Positions 45,103-54,211 of a stretch of 64,000 nt of DNA are shown in pieces (the first letter of the stretch is position 1; the number at the start of each line of letters is the position of its first letter). The stretch is from an uncultured Psychrobacter sp. (lineage in GTDB: Bacteria > Pseudomonadota > Gammaproteobacteria > Pseudomonadales > Moraxellaceae). A program made the position numbers and the translations under genes. The notes beneath the pieces were generated by a model. That model did no database searches. It was not told the DNA's origin and saw only the letters and a program-made list of their open reading frames with translations. The stretch covers positions 62,001 to 126,000 of the forward strand of contig CANLDW010000002.1 in assembly GCA_947489525.1 (NCBI GenBank), in the 5' to 3' direction.

Positions 45103-47193
45103 TCAAAGCTGCAGCTCACTAATATCAGCGACGGTTAAGAACAGCGCACGCACTTGTTTGAGCAGTGCCAAGCGATTATTTTTGAGCGCCGCATCTTCGC
45201 TATTGACCATCACGTCCTCAAAGAACTGCGTTAGGGGCTCATCTAAGCGCGCCAAAGTTTGCAATACTTGCGTGTAGTTAGCAGTCTCAAGTAGCGGTGC
45301 AACATCCTTTTGCGCGTGTTGTACTGCCTCATATAACCCTTGCTCAGCAGGTTCAGACAATAAGTGCTCATCGACTTGAGTTGCAATATCACCTGCTGAT
45401 TTTGCTAAGATATTGACTACGCGTTTATTAGACTCAGCCAGCTTTTGTGCCTGAGGCAGTGAGCTAAAAGCTTGTACCGCACGAATACGCTGGTCAAAAT
45501 CTAGCGGCATGTGCGGGTTGATCGCTTGCACGGCTTGAATCGTATCGACGCTAACGCCCTGCTCGGTATACATAGCCCGATAACGCGAATTTAAAAAATT
45601 CATCACCTGGGTAAAGGTATCGCCCATTTTAGTGATTTTACTGCCATTCTCATTATAGTTCTTAATCGCTTGTTCAACGAGGGCGACTAAATTAATAGGC
45701 AGCAGCTTTTCGATTAAGATACGCAGGATACCAATGGCTGAGCGCCGGAGACTAAATGGATCTTTAGAACCTGTTGGCGCCTCATCAATCGCGAAGATAC
45801 CCACTAAAGTATCTAGACGATCTGCTAGCGCTAAGCAAATACCGATAGGCGTCTGCGGCAATATATCACCGCTGAACTTTGGCAGGTACTGCTCCTCCAA
45901 GCTAGCAGCAACCGCTTCAGGCTCACCGTTTAGGCGAGCGTAATACGTTCCTGCGATTCCTTGTAGTTCAGGATACTCACCAACTAAAGAGCTTGCCAGA
46001 TCTGCTTTGGCTAAGATGGCCGCGCGTACGGTGTCATCGATACTGATATCCTGTCCTTGCTGCTGCATAAGCGTAGCAATAAAGGCAGCGAGTTTGGCGA
46101 TGCGCTCGGATTTCTCCCAAATAGTACCCAGCTGATCTTGGAACACTCGTGTTTTTAGGCTTTCGGTCAGCGCAAACAGGGGCTGCTTTTGATCTTGCAA
46201 AAAGAAGAACTCAGCATCCGCTAGACGTGGACGTACGACCTTTTCGTTACCTGCAATGATCTGCTGTGGATCTTTTGATTCGATATTAGTAATAAAGATA
46301 AAGTACGGTTGCAATTTGCCGTCTTTATCGGTTAGACAAAAGTACTTTTGATCCGCCTGCATGGTTGAGATCAGCGCCTCTTGCGGCACGTCCAAAAAGC
46401 GCGGCTCAAAACTTGCCCGTAGCGCAATCGGGAAGTCGACAAGCGCAGTAACCTCATCTAATAAGTCCTGCGGTACGATAGCGTCGGCGTTGACTTCATC
46501 AGCCAATGCCTTGACTTGATCGTTGATCAGCATCTGGCGCTTGTCAAAGTCGGCCACCACTTTTAGCTCATTGAGCAGCGTCTCATAGTCATTAGCATGA
46601 GTAATGGTATGATACTCAGGACTATGGAAACGATGCCCGCGCGTCTGATTGCCTGTATTATGACCTTGGATAGTCGCTTCAATCACTTTATCATCTTGCA
46701 TGAGCACTACCCACTGTACGGGGCGCACAAACTCCTCGCGGCTCGCTCCTGCGCGCATGCGTTTGGCAATCGGCAGACTATCAAGTGCGTTTTGAAAAAT
46801 ATCAGGCAATAGCTCGGTTGTCGCTTGACCTTTGATGGTTTGCTCATAACCGACATAATCACCCTTATCGGTGTTAATCGTAATCAGCTCATCAGGCTCA
46901 ATACCTAAACCTTTGGCAAAGCCCATCGCGGCGCGGGTCGGATTGCCCTCGTCATCGAACGCGGCTTTGATAGCAGGACCGCGTTTTTGTTCACTGCGAT
47001 CTGGCTGCTTGTCACTGACGCCTTGGATCAGTACTGACAAACGGCGCGGCGCAGCAAAGGTTTTTATGCTCTCAAAGCCAATATCGGCCTCGTTTAGCTG
47101 TCCGATAACGCTTTTTTCTAGTGCATCGCGTAGTGGTTTTAGGCTCTTTGGTGGCAGCTCTTCACACCCCAACTCAAATAAAATGCTACTCAT
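45103..47193 (-). CDS. glyS: Glycyl-tRNA synthetase beta subunit
   Basis: 696 residues, near the usual 689. With GlyQ forms the alpha2-beta2 enzyme that charges tRNA-Gly; the beta chain handles tRNA recognition. Starts with LFELGCEELPPKSLKPL, as in the family; carries GHRFHSPEYH, VRPRLADAEFFF and the C-terminal anticodon-binding domain ending VMVNSEDAALKNNRLALL. Nine nt separate it from the glyQ stop. The restriction-modification pair follows immediately with no terminator between, so it likely shares this transcript. The cognate tRNA-Gly(GCC) is at 52.3 kb. Confidence 0.97.
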   Translation of the reverse strand: MSSILFELGCEELPPKSLKPLRDALEKSVIGQLNEADIGFESIKTFAAPRRLSVLIQGVSDKQPDRSEQKRGPAIKAAFDDEGNPTRAAMGFAKGLGIEPDELITINTDKGDYVGYEQTIKGQATTELLPDIFQNALDSLPIAKRMRAGASREEFVRPVQWVVLMQDDKVIEATIQGHNTGNQTRGHRFHSPEYHTITHANDYETLLNELKVVADFDKRQMLINDQVKALADEVNADAIVPQDLLDEVTALVDFPIALRASFEPRFLDVPQEALISTMQADQKYFCLTDKDGKLQPYFIFITNIESKDPQQIIAGNEKVVRPRLADAEFFFLQDQKQPLFALTESLKTRVFQDQLGTIWEKSERIAKLAAFIATLMQQQGQDISIDDTVRAAILAKADLASSLVGEYPELQGIAGTYYARLNGEPEAVAASLEEQYLPKFSGDILPQTPIGICLALADRLDTLVGIFAIDEAPTGSKDPFSLRRSAIGILRILIEKLLPINLVALVEQAIKNYNENGSKITKMGDTFTQVMNFLNSRYRAMYTEQGVSVDTIQAVQAINPHMPLDFDQRIRAVQAFSSLPQAQKLAESNKRVVNILAKSAGDIATQVDEHLLSEPAEQGLYEAVQHAQKDVAPLLETANYTQVLQTLARLDEPLTQFFEDVMVNSEDAALKNNRLALLKQVRALFLTVADISELQL

Positions 47194-47202
47194 GGGCTGC
47201 TC

Positions 47203-48240
47203 CTATTTGTTGTTTTTATTGTCTTTAGTAGGTTTATCTTTGACTTCATTAGCAGTAGGCTTAGCTTGCGTATCAGTCTCCTTTGGCAGGTACTTATCCA
47301 GCGCTTCTTGACGATGCTCAGGATCTGCTAGTGGGAAGCCAAGTCTGGCACGCGCCTCGACATAACCAAACGCGACTTTGCGTGCCAGCGTCCGTACTCG
47401 CAAAATAAAGCGCTGACGCTCAGTAACTGAGATCGCCCCGCGTGCATCGAGCAGGTTAAAAGCATGTGAGGCCTTGAGTACCATCTCATACGCCGGTAGT
47501 GGCAAACCTGCAGCGACTAGCTTGTCCGCTTGCTGCTCATAAAAGTCAAACAGCTCGCCCATCTTTGGTACGTCGGCATATTCAAAGTTATAAGTGGACT
47601 GCTCGACTTCGTTTTGATGAAACACATCGCCGTAAGTGACGCGGCCAAACTCACCATCCGCCCATACTAGATCGTAAACGCTATCGACACCTTGTACATA
47701 CATTGCAAGGCGCTCAAGACCGTAAGTGATCTCGCCGGTGACTGGGAAGCACTCAATACCGCCTACTTGCTGAAAATAGGTAAACTGAGTAACCTCCATA
47801 CCGTTGAGCCAAATCTCCCAACCCAAACCCCACGCGCCAAGCGTTGGCGACTCCCAGTTGTCCTCGACAAAACGTACATCGTGCACGAATGGATCAATAC
47901 CGATCGCTCTTAGTGAGTCCAAGTACAGCTCTTGGATGTTAGGCGGATTGGGCTTGAGCACCACCTGAAACTGGTAATAATGCTGCAAACGGTTTGGGTT
48001 ATCGCCGTAACGGCCATCAGTTGGACGGCGTGAGGGCTGCACGTAAGCAGCGTTCCAGCGCTCAGGACCTAAGGAGCGTAAAAACGTTGCCGTATGAAAG
48101 GTTCCTGCGCCCACTTCCATATCGTATGGCTGCAAGACCACACAGCCCTTTGCTGCCCAGTAATTTTGTAGGGTTAAAATTAAATCTTGGAAAGTAAGCG
48201 GCGAAATATGTGGCGATGTGTTATTAGTTTGAGAAGTCAT
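47203..48240 (-). CDS. glyQ: Glycyl-tRNA synthetase alpha subunit
   Basis: 345 residues. Catalytic class II subunit. [35 protein letters not shown] (in parts, about 16-50) is diagnostic, with RTDG-type [43 protein letters not shown] and [12 protein letters not shown] following. E. coli GlyQ has 303 residues; the difference is a C-terminal Lys/Asn/Asp/Thr-rich tail (about 315-345). First gene of the glyQ-glyS-RE-MTase run. Confidence 0.97.
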   Translation of the reverse strand: MTSQTNNTSPHISPLTFQDLILTLQNYWAAKGCVVLQPYDMEVGAGTFHTATFLRSLGPERWNAAYVQPSRRPTDGRYGDNPNRLQHYYQFQVVLKPNPPNIQELYLDSLRAIGIDPFVHDVRFVEDNWESPTLGAWGLGWEIWLNGMEVTQFTYFQQVGGIECFPVTGEITYGLERLAMYVQGVDSVYDLVWADGEFGRVTYGDVFHQNEVEQSTYNFEYADVPKMGELFDFYEQQADKLVAAGLPLPAYEMVLKASHAFNLLDARGAISVTERQRFILRVRTLARKVAFGYVEARARLGFPLADPEHRQEALDKYLPKETDTQAKPTANEVKDKPTKDNKNNK

Positions 48241-48402
48241 AAGAAAATCACTATCGATAAGAGAGAGTAGACAATAAACTAAGCGCTTTGACGCTAGCCT
48301 GTCTATTTGCTTGCCTACCTTACTAAAAAACGGCTATTTTATCTATATTTACCTTAACTAAATTTTGCAAGAGAGGGTCATGACCTCAAGTCATCTTCAA
48401 GC

Positions 48403-48434
48403 AAAAAAAATACCCAGATGAATGAACATCTGGG
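48403..48434 (-). terminator. Terminator after pspC-like gene
   Basis: Eight-bp stem CCCAGATG (48413-48420) / CATCTGGG (48427-48434) with A8 at 48403-48410, giving a T-run on the minus strand. Confidence 0.88.
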
Positions 48435-48532
48435 CAGGAGGAAAAGTATAGCGCGGGTATCCTGTTCGGTCAGGCTTTTTGTTTTTTAGAGTTATTATTA
48501 TTTTTATTAACTACATATTTACTGCTAATCTA

Positions 48533-48745
48533 CTACTGGTAAGACTCAACGGTTGCTTTTGGCATTACAATCCATAAAATGATATAAACTAATATTCCTG
48601 GTACTGCGACACTAACAGAAGATACGATGACGAAAAGTACACGAACCCATGTCGGCGACCATCCTAAATACTCTGCGATACCGCCCATAACACCAGCGAT
48701 CATACGGTGATTTTGTGAGCGATGCAGTTTTGTGAGTTTAGCCAA
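48533..48745 (-). CDS. PspC-domain membrane protein
   Basis: 70 residues: the PspC signature HRSQNHRMIAGVMGGIAEYLGWSPTWVRVLF (in two blocks, residues 8-38) and a single TM helix (about 35-60, VLFVIVSSVSVAVPGILVYIILWIVMP). Phage-shock-C proteins respond to membrane stress, but stand-alone short versions such as this are uncharacterised. No pspA/pspB/pspF neighbours. Good SD GAGAGGTAA before ATG. Confidence 0.88.
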   Translation of the reverse strand: MAKLTKLHRSQNHRMIAGVMGGIAEYLGWSPTWVRVLFVIVSSVSVAVPGILVYIILWIVMPKATVESYQ

Positions 48746-48875
48746 ACTGATTACCTCTCTTGGTTGGTTCTAGTTGTTGTTAAAAATACATTGACTCTCT
48801 ACTTTGAGAATCTTACGAATTTATAGTTATTATTATTCTTATAAAACTTTATTCTAAAAAACTTAGTCTAAATAA

Positions 48876-49027
48876 ATAAATTGTAATAGCGCTACATATA
48901 GAAAATCAGATTCTTCATAACCGTTTGGTTTGACTGCTTCTTATCATTGTACTTTTTGTTATTGTGCTTAAATTAAACGGTCAATCTAATGCAGAGTTAA
49001 CTGCTATTACAATTTATAAGTAATTAT
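48876..49027. mobile_element. MITE-like element with 15-bp perfect inverted ends
   Basis: ATAAATTGTAATAGC at 48876-48890 is the exact reverse complement of GCTATTACAATTTAT at 49013-49027. The 122-nt interior is AT-rich, non-coding, and has a second nested pair CCGTTT / AAACGG. It lies in the 677-nt gap between the divergent pspC-like gene and nadR. No clear target-site duplication was found, so the label is tentative. The rest of the gap shows no gene. Confidence 0.5.
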
Positions 49028-49422
49028 AACAAGTATCTAATCTTTATCTGTTGACAGTGTAGACATGCTTTGTGAAGTTATGCTACTTAAGCTTACTGCA
49101 ATCTGTCGTAACTCATGGTAACTACCTGATTTTAAATAAGTATTTCAAAATGTTTCAGATAGAGTATTGTTACGCCCACCTTGCTTGTTTCTTAATATCC
49201 ATCTTTATTGCTATTCGCCTTTATCGCTATAAAAGATTATGATAGACAAGTTTTGCACATAGCTTGTACGAAATTTTGGTAAGCCTTTGAAAAAACAGCT
49301 TAAAATATTTTTGGTAAATAAGCCGATTTGTCTCAGCTTATTAAAATATTCTGATTTAACTAAGCGATTTGGTTAAGTCATTTGATAAAGCTACTTTGTA
49401 TACCGATATGCTAAGGATAGTT

Positions 49423-50502
49423 ATGCACGCTACAGGAATTATGATTGGCGCTTTTGAGCCTTTACATTTAGGACATGTTCGCCAAATCTTAACAGCGGCA
49501 GGACAAATCCAAACACTACATATTATTATTACACCCTCACCTGCGCCGCATCCAAGCTTTGGTATCACGTTACAAGATAAAGCGCGCTGGCTACAGATGG
49601 CGTTTGCTGAGCTGCCTTTTATCCGCATCCATCTAAGTGAAGATAGGAACTTGCCAACGTATGATATGTTAAGCGCTTCTACTGTAGAGGTAGAAAAAGG
49701 GACTGCCAATACTTCTTTAGCCTCTAACGCTTTGAGGCGTCTACTCACAACCTTAGCGCTTGATACCTCGTCCGTCAAAACCTCGCCTGCTCTCGTCTTT
49801 ATAGGCAATCACCCTCTAAATCAAAACCTTGCTCAGCAGTTATTACTGCCTGTGGTCACATTGACGCCAGATGATGAATTTGACACAGCTGCTATTGCGC
49901 GTGACCCTGTCGCTCATTGGTCAAGCCTGTATCCTGAAGCGCGCGGGGACTACACTAAGACTGTGGCTATTGTCGGCGGCGAAAGCTCAGGCAAGACGAC
50001 GTTGGTACACAAGCTTGCTAACTATTATGGGGCGAGCTTTGCGCTAGAGATGGGACGACTTTATGTAGGCAGCGATTTAGGTGGTACTGAGGTAGGGTTG
50101 CAGTACAGCGATTACGCGCCCATCGCGCTTGATCATGCGCAGGCGATACGGGAAGCTAAAAGCCAAGCATTAGCACCGGTGACTATTATCGATACCGATT
50201 TTGTGACCACGCAGGCATTCTGTGAAGAGTACGAAGGTCGCACTCATCCCTTTGTGAGCGCTTGTATTGATGAGTTCCGCGCCGATTTTACGATTATGCT
50301 TGATAATAATACGCCGTGGGTCGATGACGGCATGCGCTCCTTGGGCACGCCTGATGCACGCGGGCGCTTTGAGCAGCGCCTAGTGACTATATTTGAGCGT
50401 CATGCTATCGATCCCTACATGATTGATGCGCCAAACTACGACGCACGCTACCGCGCCACCCTCGCCTTTATTGATAGCAAGGTTTACGGTAAACCCTTAT
50501 AA
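49423..50502 (+). CDS. nadR: NadR-type NMN adenylyltransferase / nicotinamide riboside kinase
   Basis: 359 residues. N-terminal nucleotidyltransferase GIMIGAFEPLHLGHVRQI with the HxGH motif (about 4-20) and a C-terminal kinase with Walker A AIVGGESSGKTTLVHKL (about 182-198). It lacks the N-terminal HTH repressor domain of enterobacterial NadR, so it should be only an enzyme, making NMN and NAD from nicotinamide riboside. ATG 49423 with AAGGA 5 nt upstream is preferred to the in-frame TTG at 49369. A Ser/Thr-rich segment links the two domains. Next gene is pnuC, forming a salvage pair. Confidence 0.92.
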   Translation: MHATGIMIGAFEPLHLGHVRQILTAAGQIQTLHIIITPSPAPHPSFGITLQDKARWLQMAFAELPFIRIHLSEDRNLPTYDMLSASTVEVEKGTANTSLASNALRRLLTTLALDTSSVKTSPALVFIGNHPLNQNLAQQLLLPVVTLTPDDEFDTAAIARDPVAHWSSLYPEARGDYTKTVAIVGGESSGKTTLVHKLANYYGASFALEMGRLYVGSDLGGTEVGLQYSDYAPIALDHAQAIREAKSQALAPVTIIDTDFVTTQAFCEEYEGRTHPFVSACIDEFRADFTIMLDNNTPWVDDGMRSLGTPDARGRFEQRLVTIFERHAIDPYMIDAPNYDARYRATLAFIDSKVYGKPL

Positions 50503-50556
50503 ATTTATTTACTCTATCAGCGTTATTTGATAGACCTTTTTAGGATTGATCTTGCT

Positions 50557-51303
50557 ATGCGCATTCAGTTATTGGACAACATCACTGGTAAATGGGCACT
50601 TCAATGGATTGTGACTTGGTTCATTTGCGGCGTTATTGCACTCTCTGCTGGCTTTTGGTTGACGACTGAACACGCCCTTCTCGACTGGTTTTATCTGGCC
50701 GTCTCTTTTATTGGTTTGATTTGCGTGGTGTCCTTATCGTTTCGCAAAAATGTCTTAGGTAACGGTTTTGGTATGGGTGCCACTGCAGGTGAGGTCGTCG
50801 TTCAAGCAACCTCAGGCGCAGTTGGTCTGATGCTAGCACCTTTATTTAACTTTTTTACCCATGTCTACGGTATATTTTACTGGTCAAGGCACACTGACGC
50901 TGATGGCGATATGATTCCAAAATCAGCGAGCAAGATTGTCTGGCTAATTACCGCAAGCTTTATTGTTATTGGCCTTGCGCTGTTTCCTACGGTAAATGAG
51001 TTGCTAGCGCGTTATGGGTATGCGGTCGTAGAAGATGATAGCAGCTTATTTTTGGGCTTTATCTCGTTTTTTTGGATTAACGTTATCGCTTTTGTACTGT
51101 CGATCACTGCTCAAGCCGCTATGATTCTGCGCTACTCGTTTAGCTGGTGGCTTTGGATCATCGTTAACTTTGTCTGGCTGATCGTCAACTTGATGTCAGG
51201 CAATTATATCTTTGCCATTCAAACGATGATCTATCAGGTCAACTCTTTTGTAGGTCTATATGAGTGGTATCGTAGTGAGCAAGCAAGCACTATAAGCGCT
51301 TAA
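50557..51303 (+). CDS. pnuC: PnuC nicotinamide riboside transporter
   Basis: 248 residues, seven TM helices, PnuC family. The conserved GNGFGMGATAGEVVVQATSG, GIFYWSRHTD and the final FVGLYEWYRSE are visible (the W-x-x-Y NR-binding pattern). It imports nicotinamide riboside, coupled to phosphorylation by the NadR kinase encoded 54 nt upstream. Start at ATG 50557 with AGGA 11 nt upstream; an in-frame TTG lies 30 nt earlier. E. coli PnuC is 239 residues. Confidence 0.93.
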   Translation: MRIQLLDNITGKWALQWIVTWFICGVIALSAGFWLTTEHALLDWFYLAVSFIGLICVVSLSFRKNVLGNGFGMGATAGEVVVQATSGAVGLMLAPLFNFFTHVYGIFYWSRHTDADGDMIPKSASKIVWLITASFIVIGLALFPTVNELLARYGYAVVEDDSSLFLGFISFFWINVIAFVLSITAQAAMILRYSFSWWLWIIVNFVWLIVNLMSGNYIFAIQTMIYQVNSFVGLYEWYRSEQASTISA

Positions 51304-51545
51304 TCATATCCTTAAACACTTGTTTGACAATTATAAATAAAACAATGGCTTATGACTGCTTTGGTTGTTAGATAAGGTAGTAAAACGCGTCAAATAGTGG
51401 TACAACTATAACTATTAAAGATGCAACACGTCCTAGTAAGCTAAAACTTTTTATTAGGAAGTTACAATATACCGTTGCCATAAGCGGTTATAAAGCATTA
51501 CTGTTATGAGCAATTATCTTATTTTTCACTAACAAGGAGGTTAGT

Positions 51546-52007
51546 ATGTCTACCCGTTCTAAAAATCGTATGTCAAAGCGTACCCTTGAGCAATGGCTCA
51601 GTGAGTATTCGGTCAGTCATCAAAACTCGATTAACAAAAAAATCCATTGGTTGTGCGTGCCTACTATCTTTGTCAGCATCATGGGCATGGGTATGTCGCT
51701 GTCCGTCTGGTTTACTTTAGTCACAAGCGCGCTGATGCTGATGTTCTATATGCAGCTATCAACGCCGCTATTTATGGCAATGGGTATCTTTATGCTGATT
51801 TGTCTGGCAGTCATGAAAGCGATGCCTTGGGGATTTAAAGCGTGGGCAGGTATATTCATTGTTGCTTGGATCGGTCAATTTATTGGTCATAAGATCGAAG
51901 GTAAAAAGCCTTCGTTCTTTGAAGATTTACAATTTTTGCTCATTGGTCCAGCTTGGGTTGCTAATAACTTTTTGGGTAGTAAAAAACAGGCAATCGCGTC
52001 GGTTTAA
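51546..52007 (+). CDS. Mpo1-like (DUF962) membrane protein
   Basis: 153 residues, with three or four TM helices. Motifs of the Mpo1/YGL010w family: SHQNSINKKIHWLCVP (about 24-39) and IGHKIEGKKPSFFEDLQFLLIGPAWV (two blocks, about 114-139). The yeast member is an Fe(II)-dependent dioxygenase of fatty-acid alpha-oxidation with His residues in these motifs; bacterial function is unproven. AAGGAGG lies 5 nt before the ATG, the strongest binding site in this section. Terminator follows. Confidence 0.9.
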   Translation: MSTRSKNRMSKRTLEQWLSEYSVSHQNSINKKIHWLCVPTIFVSIMGMGMSLSVWFTLVTSALMLMFYMQLSTPLFMAMGIFMLICLAVMKAMPWGFKAWAGIFIVAWIGQFIGHKIEGKKPSFFEDLQFLLIGPAWVANNFLGSKKQAIASV

Positions 52008-52160
52008 CTCTGAATTTATAGTGAATGCATAAAGGGGTCTTTAAACCTAAGCTGCTATAAAAGAGCTGCTGTAAAGAACTAGTAGTCTTTTTGAAGATAT
52101 AAAGATTATTGAAGCCAATCTTAGCGGTTTAAAATATGAGCTATTCAAAATAGTTTAGAC

Positions 52161-52203
52161 AAAAAAAAGCTCCATGACAGTTATCAGTGTCATGGAGCTT
52201 TTA
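52161..52203. terminator. Terminator between mpo1-like gene and tRNA-Gly
   Basis: Twelve-bp stem AGCTCCATGACA (52168-52179) / TGTCATGGAGCT (52188-52199), A8 to the left and T4 to the right; serves both converging units. Confidence 0.9.
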
Positions 52204-52270
52204 TGCTAAGTCTGTATAAGTATCTGTACATATAAAAGTACAAAGACTGATATTAAGACTGAGCCATATT

Positions 52271-52345
52271 TGGAGCGGGATAAGAGATTCGAACTCTCGA
52301 CCCCAACCTTGGCAAGGTTATGCTCTACCACTGAGCTAATCCCGC
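52271..52345 (-). tRNA. tRNA-Gly (anticodon GCC)
   Basis: 75 nt including encoded CCA. All arms fold: acceptor GCGGGAT/ATCCCGC, D arm GCTC/GAGC with GG in the loop, anticodon loop TTGCCAA (GCC at positions 34-36), T arm with TTCGAAT. Charged by the GlyQS enzyme encoded at 45-48 kb. A near-consensus promoter lies 62 nt upstream. Confidence 0.98.
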
Positions 52346-52407
52346 AGTGATCAACACGTCAAGTTGCTTACAAATAATGCAGTAAGCGACGTCTCGATAG
52401 GCTGGCT

Positions 52408-52435
52408 ATTTTAGCAACTCTTACGCGCCTGTCAA
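52408..52435 (-). promoter_or_regulatory. Sigma-70 promoter of tRNA-Gly
   Basis: On the minus strand TTGACA (52430-52435), 16-nt spacer, TAAAAT (52408-52413), then a GC-rich AGCCAGCC discriminator typical of stable-RNA promoters under stringent control. About 55 nt of leader precede the tRNA. Confidence 0.85.
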
Positions 52436-52627
52436 TCGATTTTTTTGATTTTTTGTCATTTGCTATGAATATTATAAGAATGAATTAATGGATACTGGCT
52501 TATTACAGGTCAAACCCTTATTTGTTAGATAATCTGTAATCTTACTTACAAGGATACGTAGTAATGTTACTTTTGCTGCACTGGTTTTGTAGGATTATCC
52601 TACTTATACTTAGCAGAAGCGTCCATT

Positions 52628-52677
52628 AGAGGTAAGCTACGAGAGCGGCTATAGAGGTAAACTACGAGAGCGGCTAT
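52628..52677. repeat. 25-bp tandem duplication
   Basis: Two head-to-tail copies, AGAGGTAAGCTACGAGAGCG followed by GCTAT (52628-52652 and 52653-52677), differing at one base (G to A). In the 463-nt gap before the M48 protease gene; the gap also holds the tRNA promoter. Confidence 0.9.
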
Positions 52678-52808
52678 TTTTATTGTCATTAACTACCTTG
52701 GTGACCACACAGCTTTATATACTAATTTCAGACGTAATAATCACATTATTTTTGTTCGATTTTTAATTTTACTATTATTTAATTTTACTATTATAGGAAG
52801 GATACTTT

Positions 52809-53621
52809 ATGAAGAAGCTACTGACCGGTGCTGTTTTAACAGCATCACTATCAGCTATGGGTTTAGTAGGATGTAGCAGTACCACGAGTAGCGGCGCTGT
52901 TGGTGTGGATCGTCAGCAGTTGTTGCTAGTGTCCAGCGAACAAGTGCAGCAGATGTCAGCACAAAGTTATAATAAACTCCTGCAAGAAGCGCGCAGTAAA
53001 GGGGTGTTGGATCAGGATAGAGCGCAGTTAAACCGCTTACAAAATATTGCCAATCGTCTCATCAGTCAGGTGGGTGTCTACCGTCCAGAAGCCACTAAAT
53101 GGAACTGGGAAGTACACACCATTAAATCAAACCAACTCAATGCCTTTGTCATGCCAGGGGGTAAGATCATGTTTTACTCGGGCATTATTGATCGCCTAAA
53201 CTTAACGAATGATGAGATTGCAGCGATTATGGGTCATGAGATGTCGCACGCCCTGCGCGAGCACTCACGCGAGCGCATCTCACGCGAGTACGCTACCCAA
53301 ACAGGTATTGGCGTTGCTGCGAGTATCTTTGGTCTCTCGCAAGGTCAAGCCGATATAGCCAACCTCGCTGGCGACTTTGGTTTGAGTCGTCCGCATAGCC
53401 GCACGCAGGAGTCTGAGGCAGATCAGATCGGACTTGAGCTCATGGCGCGTGCAGGCTATAACCCACAAGCAGCTATTAGTCTGTGGCAAAAGATGCAGCG
53501 TGCCAGCCAAGGCGAGCCACCACAATTCTTAAGTACGCATCCAGCCAGTAGCGCTCGTATTGCTCAGCTACAATCACTCATGCCAAAGGTAACTCCTTTA
53601 TATCAGCAGTCGCGTCGTTAA
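52809..53621 (+). CDS. M48 family zinc metalloprotease, lipoprotein
   Basis: 270 residues. Lipoprotein signal with lipobox GLVGC (Cys about 22). Zinc site HEMSHALREH (HExxH, about residue 144) and the third ligand Glu in ESEADQIGLELMARAGYNP, plus SRPHSRTQ before it. LoiP/YcaL-type periplasmic M48 proteases help quality control of outer-membrane proteins. AGGAAGGA precedes the ATG. Ends at a terminator; monocistronic. Confidence 0.93.
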   Translation: MKKLLTGAVLTASLSAMGLVGCSSTTSSGAVGVDRQQLLLVSSEQVQQMSAQSYNKLLQEARSKGVLDQDRAQLNRLQNIANRLISQVGVYRPEATKWNWEVHTIKSNQLNAFVMPGGKIMFYSGIIDRLNLTNDEIAAIMGHEMSHALREHSRERISREYATQTGIGVAASIFGLSQGQADIANLAGDFGLSRPHSRTQESEADQIGLELMARAGYNPQAAISLWQKMQRASQGEPPQFLSTHPASSARIAQLQSLMPKVTPLYQQSRR

Positions 53622-53656
53622 ACGCTGTTGCAAAGTATAGATTGTCATATATAACA

Positions 53657-53687
53657 CAGAGCCTGAATCTCTTCAGGCTCTGTTTTT
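53657..53687 (+). terminator. Terminator after M48 protease gene
   Basis: Stem CAGAGCCTGA (53657-53666) / TCAGGCTCTG (53673-53682) with T5. Confidence 0.9.
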
Positions 53688-53823
53688 GGTTCAGCTGTGG
53701 TATTCAAAGATAAACTTTCATGACTTATCACGTTACGACGTCTGCTATACTAGATAGGAGTACAAAAAAGAGGTCGCACTTGTATCCCACTCGTGCCTTG
53801 TATTTTATGTCTAAAGGATGATT

Positions 53824-54150
53824 ATGACTACAACTGCAAATGCGCTCAAGCAAGCTCTACAGGAACTGAGTCCTCAATACATGGATTTGGTAAATGAATC
53901 TATGAATCATGCCGGATATTTTGAGGGTAAGGAGAGTCATTTTAAATTGACGATTGTCAGCGCCGCATTTACAGATAAGCGCCTAGTGGCTCGTCATCAA
54001 TTGGTTTATGATCTCGTAGCACAAGAGCTCACCTCTAACGGTGGTCAGGTTCACGCCCTTGCTATACACGCCTATACACCTGATGAGTGGCAAGCGCAAG
54101 TACGAAGTCCTGATAGTCCACTGTGTGCTGGACAAAATAAAGCTTTATAA
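53824..54150 (+). CDS. bolA: BolA family protein
   Basis: 108 residues. FKLTIVSAAFTDKRLVARHQLVYDLVAQEL carries the BolA core with the conserved R-H-x-x-V-Y, where His can ligate Fe-S clusters with monothiol glutaredoxins; ALAIHAYTPDEW follows. AAAGG lies 6 nt before ATG 53824, so the in-frame ATG two codons upstream (53818) is less likely. Followed by sirB2-like and a lipoprotein on the same strand at short gaps, possibly one unit. Confidence 0.92.
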   Translation: MTTTANALKQALQELSPQYMDLVNESMNHAGYFEGKESHFKLTIVSAAFTDKRLVARHQLVYDLVAQELTSNGGQVHALAIHAYTPDEWQAQVRSPDSPLCAGQNKAL

Positions 54151-54211
54151 ATAGAGCTTAACAAGGCTATATACTAGTTTACTGCAAGCTCAATAAAGGA
54201 AAGCTTCATTT

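Noticed and set aside
48241..48402. T-box or attenuator before glyQ
   Set aside because: No specifier or antiterminator structure, and T-boxes for glyQS belong mainly to Firmicutes.
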